Shown here piece after piece: positions 24,488 to 34,609 of a stretch of DNA of 64,000 nucleotides. The notes beneath the pieces were generated by a model. It was not told the origin of the DNA. It made no database searches and saw only the letters and a program-made list of their open reading frames with translations. The stretch comes from Solanum dulcamara (lineage: Eukaryota > Streptophyta > Magnoliopsida > Solanales > Solanaceae), in contig NC_077242.1 in the NCBI RefSeq assembly GCF_947179165.1, positions 31,122,597-31,186,596 on the forward strand. The letters are read 5' to 3'. How positions within the stretch are numbered: position 1 is the first letter of the stretch; the number at the start of each line of letters is the position of its first letter. The translations under genes were made by a program, and so were the position numbers.

Positions 24488-26348
24488 TATAGCCTATGCT
24501 TCTAGGCAATTAAAGGTGCATGAGCGTAACTACCCTACCCATGACCTTGAATTTGCGGCCGTTGTTTTTGCTCTGAAGACTTGGAGGCATTACCTCTATG
24601 GGGTGCATGTGGATGTGTATACTGATCATAAGAGTCTTCAATATGTGTTCACCCAAAAGGATTTTAATCTAAGGCAAAAGAGGTGGCTAGAACTCCTTAA
24701 GGACTATGACATGAGTGTGCACTATCATCCGGGTAAAGCTAATATAGTTGATGATGCACTTAGTAGAGTGTCTATGGGGAGTGTGGCCCATGTGGATGAA
24801 AGTAAGAGGGAGTTGGTGAAAGATGTTCACCGATTGGCTAGATTAGGGGTGAAGTTGGGTAGTACTAATGATGGGGGTATGGTTGTTCAAAATAGGTCTG
24901 AATCCTCTTTGGTGATAGATGTTAAAACAAAGCAAGATCTTGACCCAAAGTTTATTGAGTTAAAGAAGTTGGTAAAGGAAAAGAAGATAGAGGTCTTTTC
25001 CCAAGAGGGAGATGGGGTTCTATACTACAAAGGTCGGATATGTGTTCCAGATGTGGATGGCCTAAGGAGTTTGATCTTGATGGAGGCTCATAATTCTAGA
25101 TACTCCATTCATCCCGGTTCAACAAAAATGTACCGAGACTTAAATGAGTTGTATTGGTGGGGTGGCATGAAGAAGGACATAGCAAGGTTTGTGTTCGAAT
25201 GTACAAATTGCCAACAAGTGAAGGCCGAACATCAAAGGCCGGGTGGACTAGCTCAAGACATTGAAATCCCTACTTGGAAGTGGGAAGATGTGAATATAGA
25301 TTTTGTAGTGGGTTTGCCTTATACCCAGAAGCGTCATGACTCGATTTGGGTAATTATTGATAGAATGACTAAGTCAACTCACTTCCTACCGATTAAAACT
25401 TCCTATAGTGCTGAAGACTATGCTAAGTTATATATTCGAGAGTTGGTGAGGTTGCATGGTGTGCCATTATCCATTATTTCGGATCGTGGTACCCAATTCA
25501 CTTCACACTTCTGGAGATCATTTCAAAAAGGCCTCAGTACTAAGGTAAAGTTGAGCACAGCATTTCATCCTCAAACGGATGGGCAAGTTGAAAGGACGAT
25601 TCAAACACTAGAGGATATGTTAAGGGCTTGTGTGTTGGAGTTTAAAGGGAATTGGGATGATCATCTACCTCTCATCGAGTTTGCCTATAATAATAGTTAC
25701 CACTCAAGTATTGAGATGGCGCCGTTTGAGGCTTTGTATGGGAGACGATGAAGATCACCAGTTGGTTGGTTCGAAGTAGGCGAGATGACCTTATTGGGCC
25801 CCGATTTGTTACTTGATGCTTTAAAGAAGGTGAAGATCATTAGAGAAAGGTTGAAGACATCTCAAAGTCGTCAAAAGTCCTATTCTGACACTAGAAGAAG
25901 TGATCTTGAGTTTAATGTGGATGATTGGGTGTATCTGAAGGTTTCACCCATGAAAGGCGTGGTTCGATTTGGTAAGAAAGGTAAATTGAGCCCTAAGTAT
26001 GTAGGGCCTTATAGAATCGTGAGACGTGTTGGTAAGGTTGCATATGAGTTGGAATTATCATTGGAAATGGCCATGGTTCATCCGGTGTTTCACGTGTCTA
26101 TGTTGAAAAAACGTGTGGGTGATCCTAGTTCCATTGTACCTATGGGAGTAGTGAATATTGAATAAAACTTGACCTATGAAGAAGTTCCTGTGGAAATTTT
26201 GGATCAGCAAGTTAAGAGATTGAGGAACAAAGAAGTTGTATCTGTTAAAGTCCTTTGAAGGAATCAACAAATAGAAAGTGCAACATGGGAAGCGGAAGCG
26301 GATATGATTAAGAGATACCCTCATCTTTTCCCCTCTACCCAAACCTAA
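24488..26348 (+). pseudogene. A' pol, 3' part: RNase H, integrase, chromodomain tail
   Basis: This continues A' from the position equivalent to A 10221. RNase H, zinc-binding HHCC domain and integrase core (Asp-Asp-Glu region within about 25330-25620) lie in one frame, followed by the chromodomain-like tail. Breaks: Cys TGT to TGA at 25749-25751 (the same stop as in element C), Glu to TAA at about 26163-26165, Trp to TGA near 26258. The first part resembles A, the middle (about 24900-25870) resembles C, and the end resembles A again. The RT and protease are missing because of the deletion next to B. Confidence 0.88.
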
Positions 26349-26538
26349 GGTATTAAGTTGTCCTTGCTCAATTACTTGAAATCTTTGCATCTGAACGTTT
26401 CTTGTCATATGCTTGCAAAATTATAAAATATGTTTTAAACGATGTTTTAAATTACACTATTGCATTAATGATAGGTTGTTGGTTTACACTCTACTCTACT
26501 CAAGCTAAGTCTTTCCTCATTCGAGGACGAATGTTCCC

Positions 26539-26551
26539 AAGGGGGAGATAA
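26539..26551 (+). other. Polypurine tract of A'
   Basis: The sequence AAGGGGGAGATAA directly precedes the third LTR. Confidence 0.85.
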
Positions 26552-28789
26552 TGTAACATCCCCTAAAAACGTTGTATACGATGTTTCAATTCTCGCCTAA
26601 ATATGATACAGCCTCTGTATTTTGGGCATAACTTTTCATAGGAATATCCAAATTGGGTGATTCAAATTTCTGAGTAACCACAAGATCTTTACCTACAACT
26701 CTTGTGAAGACCATATTTTAAGTTTCGGAGGTTAAGTAGGTCAAATAAATTAATTATTGTAAGACAGAATGTTGTGATGGAAAGGAGTATTTATAGAAGA
26801 CACCAAATCCTAATAAGGAATTTATCCTGTTCAAACGCAGCTCCGAAAAGGAGTATTCTGTCAAAGATAACTCATTTCACCTACCATGGAAAGATCTAGA
26901 TACATTTGACATCATTCATGACATAAATTGTCCACCATTTAACATCATCCATAACATCAATATATTCCATTAAATTTTCATATTTTTCTTTATATTTATT
27001 TTATTTATTGTTAGATCTCTCTTTCCCACCTATAAATACCCACCTTATTTCCTCATTTTATTAATCAAGCTTTCTCAAGCAAGTCTTCTCTCTATACACT
27101 TCTTTACACATTATCAAATATAGTTTTAGTTCTTAGTAGTGAAGAAATACTATTCTGGTGATTAATATACTCCGGGTAGTACACAAAATGTTTCGGCGGG
27201 GAGAAAAGTTAGGACTCAAGAGTGTTCATTAAGTCTTTCGATTCCGACTAAAGCTTCGGATTTCAGGTATGTAAGGCTTCAATGAGAGTATTCTTCCACT
27301 CTCATGCCTAAATTATTTTGATTATATGATAAATTATGTTTATTTTCTTTAAGCTCTACTCTAAGTTATGTGGGTGTTTATCCATGGGTTCTTCCATCCA
27401 TGTAGTCCAAAAACTTTTTCAATTAAGTCTCTTGATTTTAAATAATATTTTTGTTATGGTAATTCTTATTTTTACTTAATAGTATGAATCATGGTTAAAC
27501 TAATAATTATTGGTCTATTTTGATACAACATAATTTTATATGTATGAATTGATGGATTGCAAGTAATTTATTTATTTATATCTTTAAAGGTTTTTGAAAT
27601 TCATAGTGGTTGTTTAAAGCAAAATTTTAATTAATGGATTTGAAAGTATTTATGTATATTTATTTACATACATATTTGCAAGTTGAAGTGATTTGAACCC
27701 ACCTAGTTTTTACTATGTTTTTAATAAAGTTTGACTTGAAAGCTTTGACTCCAAATGAATGTTTATGAAAGTAATATCTATGATCAAAAGGGAGTCTTAT
27801 GAAATGAAATAATGATGAAATGATATGAATGATTGATTCTTTATGCAATAAGGACAATTCTTACATATTTGAATTATCAAATGATTTAATGAGCTATTCT
27901 ACCGGATATGATGTTTGAATTCTCAAGTTATATGCTATGAATATTTTAAAGTATTAAACTATTCTGTGGGATTGACTTAGCACCGAATGAGGCATTGAGG
28001 TGGAATTCCGTAAGGGAATCCTAGTAGCAACCCCTTGTCTCATTAACTATGTGCCAACATAGGATCCCTCGTAGGCTTAGGCTAATGGATCCATAAATAG
28101 CCCTTAAAGTTAAAGTTAAAGAAGTGAATGAAGTTGACAGAGTTCTACCCGGCAAGTAGTCTCCCCGGCCAACGTAGGGGGTTATGTTGGATTCCATGTA
28201 ATAGCTCGCATGGTCTTAAATGTCGATTATGGTTAATTTCCCACAAAATGAATGTTTTAAAGGATATATATATGATTTATTATGCATACATTAAATTATG
28301 TTCCATATTACCTAAATGTTTTAATGTTTTCCTCAATGTTCATGCATCCTTACATACTTAGTACATTCAAAGTACTAACGCATACTCTTTTGCCTACATG
28401 ATATCACCATGTAGGGATCAGTGCTCCTCCTCGTTCTCCTCCACGTAGCTAGTTGATATTCCATTGAAGACTACTTTTGGTGAGTTCCCATGTTCTGGGA
28501 ACAATACTCCTTTATCTTTCTAGCTTATGATATGTTAAGATATTTTACTATGGCATTTCTTCTATTATAATTAAGGGTGAGCTAGGGACTTGTCTTAGCC
28601 CCATTAAATCTAATAGTTAGAGGTATTGTTGGACATTTGTAAGTTGAAGATTTACTATTATGATTTCCGCTTATTTATTTATCATTATTACCTATGAAAG
28701 GCTAAAAGAATGCTAAGAGGCTTAATTGAGGTACTTTTGGGTTCCTCATTCGCCATGTCACGTCTAGGCCCTAGGCTTGGGTCGTGACA
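26552..28789 (+). mobile_element. LTR 3 of composite element (3' LTR of A')
   Basis: A 2238-base LTR, TGTAACATCC to CGTGACA, ending at the right CTGAT duplication. It is shorter than LTRs 1 and 2 because of a roughly 95-base deletion near 26800 between two GAAGA copies. TATA region at 27030-27039. Confidence 0.93.
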
Positions 28790-28794
28790 CTGAT
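28790..28794 (+). repeat. Right target-site duplication CTGAT
   Basis: Partner of 4969-4973. EPRV sequence continues from it without loss. Confidence 0.92.
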
Positions 28795-29154
28795 ATTGGT
28801 TATGGTGGTATTTTAACCCAGTATTCTCCTATTGATAAAAAAAATTATTATTCAATTTTATTTTGGTAAATGGAATAATAGCCAAAAGAATTATGCTACT
28901 ATGGCAAAAGAAATTTTAGCTATTGTTAAATGTGTTTTAAAATTTCAAATTGATTTATATAATCAAAAATTTGTTATAAAACAGACTGCCAAGCTGCCAA
29001 ATTTATGTTTAACAAAGACTGTAAGCATAATATTTCAAAACAAATGTTTGCAAGGTGGCAAGTATTATTAGCCTCTTTTGATTTTAAAATTGAATACAAA
29101 AAGAGAATTGACAACAGTTTGCTTGATTTTCTTACTCGAGAATATTTGAATTAA
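28795..29154 (+). pseudogene. EPRV RNase H domain, end of polyprotein
   Basis: This continues the RT fragment of 3171-4973 across the gypsy insertion. RNase H landmarks include the glycine-rich start with its Asp and the Ala-Lys-Glu-Ile helix near 28905. Breaks: stops in the first 100 bases and a frameshift near 28985 compared with the inverted copy. The polyprotein ends at TAA 29152-29154, 12 bases before and in frame with the ATG of the next ORF. Confidence 0.8.
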
Positions 29155-29163
29155 CTATTTGTC

Positions 29164-30597
29164 ATGAATAGGATGCACCCGAATTGGTCCGGGTCCTCAA
29201 ATAGAGAAAGAGCCCGAGGAGTCCAAAACCAAAACAGATTTTAATCTTTAGGCCAAATTCCAGGCTCTGGCAGATTAATTGGAGGAATTTCTACTCCAAG
29301 AGCGTCGTCTTCAACAGCTGACAATGCCAGTATTCGACCCTTCTTTGAAGATTATCAAAATTATATGAATTTTATCAATGTCATCAATGCTGGAACTACT
29401 GGGGGTAAAAATGTTACCATTCAACCCACCTCAGTTGAGGATCCTACAAATGAAGATTCCTTTGCCTCAATTATTCGCAAAAATGATAAAGAGATTTTTT
29501 GCATCAATCCTAAAAAGGAATTGATTTTACATGTTGACCCAAAAGATTTTCAATGGAAGACTAATCCATGGGTCGTGATGAAACATTATTTAAGCAATGC
29601 ATTATTTCCAATGCAAACTTATAAGACAAGATTACATTAGAAAGTGATTTTAACTACTACAGGGTCTTTGGAGATTACCCACAATAATACTAGTGGGCCC
29701 AATAAATCATATTTTACCTATTCTAAGATTATTATCAAAAAATTAATTTTGCCAGAGGAATAGGGATTAAGTACCCTGAAAGATTCCCAATACATTCATC
29801 CTATTATCAAAATCAGTGTAAATTTTAATTATTGAGACTATGTAAAAGCTTTTACCAAAACTCTATATTATGAGAATGATGACCACAAACATTCTTGGTT
29901 CATCAAAATTTGTTCTCAGATTTTCAAAGCCACCGTAATTCCTACCTGGTTGTCAAGTGGTGGTCTTTTTTCAGACCTTCTAATTCTATTTTACCCACAT
30001 TCTTTTTAGATCAATACTTTATGGCTAGAGTCAACCCCAAAGATTTCTGAACTAGAAAGAGAAGACAGACTTTTACCAGAAACACCATTAATGAATTTCT
30101 TTATGGAATTTTCTATTCCCTGAATTTTCAAATGGACTGTTGAAATTACTTCTGATTCAGAAAGCATGCCCTGCATTTGTAGATTATTTCATACCAAATT
30201 TTGTTCCAAATTAGTACAAAGAGACCAAAATGGAAAGCTTTATGGACAAGATCTAATAAATGAGATTGGTGAAGCCATAATTAAATATGGAAGATTTGAT
30301 AAAATCAAGATTCCAGAAGAAGAAAGTCATTTTGCCAAAGTTACTAGAAAATTACAGATTAAGAAAGGGGGATTTTTGTCACAAGAAGAACTTGTTGCTG
30401 CTTACATGGAACAGGTTAAAAGGGATATTCAGCAACAATTTAGAACAGATGTTGATCCCATGCCAAAAAATTCCGGAGACGATAATTTTTTTAATGATGC
30501 TCAAAGTTTACACAGCACGGCCTCCAGTGAAATTCCAGATATAATTAAGAAGGCTGAAGAAGAGATTATGCAGCTCAAAAATAAAAAGAAAATTTAA
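29164..30597 (+). pseudogene. Last EPRV ORF, transactivator/inclusion-body position
   Basis: This is the ORF downstream of RT-RNase H, 1434 bases including breaks; the inverted copy at 49486-50919 has the same length. It begins with a Gly/Arg/Ser-rich N-terminus, a mixed central part and a charged C-terminus ending in a Lys/Glu-rich helix. In caulimovirids this position encodes the translation transactivator/inclusion-body protein. I recognise no diagnostic motif, so the role rests on position only. Breaks: stops near 29243, 29638, 29761, 29833 and 30121, and a frameshift between about 29950 and 30060. Only 30166-30597 is a clean stretch. Confidence 0.65.
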
Positions 30598-30774
30598 ACG
30601 GACTGCATAAGAAAGCGACAGGCAGACAAATTTGATGGCATGAATAGTAGATTTTACTGTGTCAACAGTTATTTCACTGTTAAAACGTTGAAAAATGGAT
30701 GGTTACTGTTGATTTTTACTATTTGAAACTGTGTACTTTTTGATTTTTGCACATTTTACTATGCACTTTGTAGA

Positions 30775-30782
30775 TTATAAAT
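30775..30782 (+). promoter_or_regulatory. Putative EPRV TATA box
   Basis: TTATAAAT, conserved in the inverted copies at 49301-49308 and about 57097-57104, upstream of the CT-rich start region. Confidence 0.55.
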
Positions 30783-30899
30783 GAATGCATTCTACATTCA
30801 TTTCAGAGCAAGTTTTGGGCTCTCCCTTCTCACTACTCTCTCTCTCTACCCTTTCACAACTCTCAACTATTGTAATATAGTTTGTAATATTGTATTATA

Positions 30900-30905
30900 A
30901 ATAAA
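30900..30905 (+). terminator. Putative EPRV poly(A) signal
   Basis: AATAAA in a TATTATAAATAAAAG context, about 120 bases downstream of the TATA box. The same signal is at 49180-49185 (- strand). Confidence 0.55.
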
Positions 30906-31385
30906 AGTTTGAAGTTTGTTGTAACAGCCCCAAGAGACTAGTGGTCCTCCAGGTACTTCCTTCTTTCTTTCTTTTATTAATTTTTGTTTAACTTAAACTC
31001 ATGATGGGCTAAGTATTTAAGTGTTAAATAATAACTTACATAGATTATTAGAATACCAAATGGCAATGACTCTAAAATAAGAGTTCTTCTTTAATGGGTT
31101 ACGGTTTTAGTCAAGTTAAAGTTAAAATAATTTTATAGTAAACTAAGCTTAAATCATGGCGTTGGTAAGCCCTAAAAGGGGTGTTCCCGACATGATTAGT
31201 GATGGATTAATTGGGTTAAAACCTTGTAATTCCGTTGATAAGTCTTGTATGGCTGATGATATAGCCTAGGGATGTTCATATTTGGGTTTTAAATGATAGA
31301 TTTGTAGTTTACATAAAATACATTTGACTTATTAAAATTATCAGACTAAGTAAAGATTCCAATAACCCCTAAGGTTCCGGTTGGG

Positions 31386-31544
31386 TTTACACTCATTGAC
31401 ATAATGGTCATACCTACCACATTGAATGTCTTTTTGGGTTAGTAATAAAATTTAATTGAAAATCCTTATTCTTTTAAGTACCAATTAATTTACTATTATC
31501 CCAATACTTTAACGGAAAAATTGCATTCATAAAAGGCACACCTA
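31386..31544 (-). other. Scrambled inverted EPRV scraps
   Basis: Two short - strand EPRV pieces lie inside a + strand copy. 31386-31421 matches the CCHC knuckle region (compare 53627-53662). 31427-31544 matches the stretch between protease and RT (compare 52457-52578). They occupy the place where other copies have the AAT microsatellite, between leader and movement-protein start. The right junction shares TAATGG with the movement-protein start. Confidence 0.85.
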
Positions 31545-31612
31545 ATGGATTGGTTTAAAAAATCAAAAATTATTAAAAATATGTTAAAAGAACAGATAGA
31601 TTTACCTGTTAA
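31545..31612 (+). pseudogene. EPRV movement-protein 5' fragment
   Basis: The first 68 bases of the movement-protein ORF (ATG at 31545), open for all 22 codons, then cut by an inverted LTR at 31613. It corresponds to 34610-34677. Confidence 0.8.
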
Positions 31613-33436
31613 TGTCACGATCCAAGCATAGGGCCTAGACGTGACATGGCGAATGAGGAACCCGAAAGTACCTCAATTAAGCTTCTTAGCATTCTTTTAG
31701 CCTTTTATAGGTAATAATGATAAATAAATAAGCGGAAATCATAATAGTAAATCTTCAACTTACATATGTCCAAAAATACCTCTAACTATTAGATTTAATG
31801 GGGCTAAGACAAATCCCTACCTCACCCTCAATTATAATAGAAGAAATGCCATAGTAAAATATCTTAACATATCATAAGCTAGAAAGATAAAGGAGTATTG
31901 TTCCCAGAACATGGGAACTCACCAAAAGTAGTCTTCAATGGAATATCAACTAGCCACGTGGAGGAGAACGAGGAGGAGCACTGATCCCTACATGGTGATA
32001 TCATGTAGGCAAAAGAGTATGTGTTAGTACTTTGAATGTACTAAGTATGTAAGGATGCATGAACATTGAGGAAAACATTAAAACATTTAGGTAATATGGA
32101 ACATAATTTAATGTATGCATAATAAATCATATATATATCCTTTAAAACATTCATTTTGTGGGAAATTAACCATAACCGACATTTAAGACCATGCGAGCTA
32201 TTACATGGAATCCAACATAACTCTCTACGTTGGCCGGGGAGACTACTTGCCGGGTAGAACTCCGTCAACTTCATTCATTTCTTTAACTTTAACTTTAAGG
32301 GCTATTTATGGATCCATTAGCCTAAGCCTACGAGGGATCCTATGTTGGCACATAGTTAATGAGACAAGGGGCTGCTACTAGGATTCCCTTACCGAATCCC
32401 ACCTCAACGCCTCATTCGGTGCTAAGTCAATCCCACAGAATAGTTTAATACTTCAAAATATTCATAGCATATAACTTGAGAATTCAAACATCATATTCGG
32501 TAGAATAGCTCATTAAAACATTTGATAATTCATATATGCAAGAATTGTCCTTATTGCATAAAGAATCCATCATTCATATCATTTCATAAGACTCCCTTTT
32601 TGATCATAGATATTGCTTTCATAAACATTTATTTGGAGTCAAAACTTTCAAGTAAAACTTTATTAAAAACATAGTAAAACTAGGTGGGTTCAAATCACTT
32701 CAACTTGCAAATATGTATGTAAATAAATATACATAAATACTTTCAAATCCATTAATTAAAAATCATGCTTTAAATAACCCACCATGAATTTCAAGAACCT
32801 TTAAATAGATAAATAAAAGAATTACTTGTAAACCATCAATTCATACATATGAAATTATGTTGCATCAAAATAGAGCAATAATCATTAGTTGAACCATGAT
32901 TCATACTATTAAGTAAAATTAAGAATTTTCATAAGAAAATATTACTTGAAATTAAGAGACTTAATTGAAAGAGTTTTTGGACTACATGGGTGGAAGAACC
33001 CATGGATAAATACCCACATAACTTCGAGTAGAGCTTAGAGAAAAATAAATATAATTTATCATATAATCAAAATAATTTAGACATGAGAGTGGAAGGAATA
33101 CTCTCATTAAAGCCTTACATACCCGGAGACCGAAGCTTTAGTCGGAACTGAAAGACTTAATGAACACTCTTGAGTCCTAACTTTTCTCCCCATCGGAACG
33201 TTTTGTGTACTACCCAGAGTATATGAATCACCGAAATAGTATTTCTTCACTACTAAGAACTAAAACTATATTTGAAAATATGTAAAGAAGTGTATAGAGA
33301 GAAGACTTGCTCTTGTGGTTACTCAGAAATTTGAATCACCCAATTTGGATATTCCTATGAAATGTTATGCCCAAAATACAGAGGATGTATCATATTTAGG
33401 CGAGAATTGAAACATCGTATACAACGTTTTTAGGGG
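31613..33436 (-). mobile_element. Truncated - strand LTR (element E)
   Basis: The left edge TGTCACGATC is a proper LTR end. Near 33305 about 485 bases are missing compared with 37891-40161, including the TATA region. The right edge stops at GGGGAT, six bases short of the LTR start, and runs into an AT repeat. The EPRV does not resume behind it, so this is a solo or partial LTR with a rearranged right border. Confidence 0.85.
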
Positions 33437-34433
33437 ATATATATATATATATATATTGTATTATTGAGGATTGACTTAGTTGTACATGTAGAAAACCTTA
33501 ATAATGCCAAGCAATATATTAATATATTATTATGTTATCATTAATGAATGAGTAGCTTTGTGAATGAATGAATAAAGGAAACATTAGTGCTACCACAACA
33601 GTATATTCACATATTGCGATGGTATCATACATGATTTGAGCAGTGTTACTAATTATATGAAACAATCCTTAATGATATCATATCAATATATTATGGTATC
33701 ATGGAGATGCTGCTGAAGGAATGAAATAGACAACAATGATATCATGACAGTATAATATACTGTAGTGGTATTATTGCGGACTGAAGCAAACCTCAATAAT
33801 ATCAGTATATTGAAACTGTGATGATATCATGATCGTGAGTCGCATGCTTTGGGGGTATGAATTATAAACGGGTATTTATCTGTAATTATTTTATTTTTAT
33901 GGGGAATGGCTTAGTTTTCCCAAAAGTTAATTCTAAATTTTAGTTTGTAACTATTATCCTTTATGTCATAACTCGTGTATCAAACAACTTTATGTTTGTG
34001 TGTAATCTTATAATATTCAATTATATATAACTTATAGCACAAATAGTGTCTTAAGTTTATTAAAATAGAATACTTTTGCTATTCTTTAACTAGGGGTGTG
34101 CATTCGACTTTTCGATTTGATTTTGTATTATTCAATTTTATTTTATTTTATTTTGTAAAAGTGCAACCCAATCTGTGCCAAAATAAATTTATTTTGGTTT
34201 GATTTTTCTCTTTTCGATTTGGCTATTCGGGTATTTTAATAATTAATAACATACAAAGTTATATTTGCATGTTGATAAAAACTTATACACAAGGAGAAAT
34301 AATAATATTGAATCAATTAAATATACTTTCTTATCTACGTCACGAAAAAAATATTAAAACACAATATTTAAAGTATATCGATAGATGTCCAAACATAAAA
34401 TATAAAATAAATCATAATTGCCTTTTCAGTTTA
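33437..34433. other. Unrecognised AT-rich DNA with degenerate repeats
   Basis: No gene seen. It opens with (AT)n, then shows imperfect repeats of motifs such as GATATCATGA and TATTATTGAGGATTGA (about 33460-33840). From about 33840 it is plain AT-rich sequence. TAGGGGTGTGCA at 34091-34102 resembles a hAT-type transposon end, but no partner end is seen before the microsatellite. It may be host DNA beside the EPRV. Confidence 0.4.
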
Positions 34434-34454
34434 TATTATTATTATTATTATTAT

Positions 34455-34550
<96 letters not shown>
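34434..34550. repeat. (TTA)n-(AAT)n microsatellite at EPRV border
   Basis: About 8 TTA units switch to a run of roughly 30 AAT units, so the tract is self-complementary. Viral sequence (ACAGACAAAT) follows directly on the right. On the left lies non-viral DNA. At 56497-56521 the same position in the virus has only 25 bases of the repeat. Confidence 0.95.
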
Positions 34551-34552
<2 letters not shown>

Positions 34553-34609
34553 AGACAAATAATTTATAAAAAGTTATTATTTAACACTTTTTGCCTAAAC
34601 TCTGTATTA

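Larger units (their letters stand above)
4974..28789 (+). mobile_element. Composite nested Ty3/gypsy insertion (A / A' with B inside)
   Basis: One 23.8-kb block lies between matching CTGAT duplications. It contains three + strand LTRs (4974-7303, 12280-14606, 26552-28789), one nearly complete internal region (A), and a second internal region (A'). A' is interrupted and partly deleted by the - strand element B (15652-24487). The LTR-internal-LTR-internal-LTR order is what unequal LTR recombination, or insertion followed by recombination, would leave. Gag carries two zinc knuckles, and pol ends in a chromodomain-like tail, pointing to the Tekay/Del chromovirus clade. Confidence 0.88.
30598..31385 (+). 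promoter_or_regulatory. EPRV intergenic region: promoter, leader and poly(A) signal
   Basis: Noncoding sequence between the last ORF and the movement-protein ORF. It holds a TATA-like box (30775-30782), a CT-rich stretch just downstream, an AATAAA signal about 120 bases after the TATA box, and a long AU-rich leader. A promoter-proximal poly(A) signal fits the terminally redundant pregenomic RNA of caulimovirids. Other copies lie at 48041-48616, 48818-49485 and 56522-57280. I did not find a tRNA-Met primer site here. Confidence 0.7.

Noticed and set aside
30598..31385. Viral tRNA-Met primer site in the intergenic region
   Set aside because: No TGGTATCAGAGC was found in any EPRV copy; all copies of that motif belong to gypsy elements.
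34091..34102. hAT transposon end TAGGGGTGTGCA
   Set aside because: No matching inverted end or 8-base duplication was seen, so it is only mentioned, not called.
34269..34562. 97-codon frame ending in poly-Asn
   Set aside because: Half of it is the AAT microsatellite, and the rest is unrelated AT-rich DNA.
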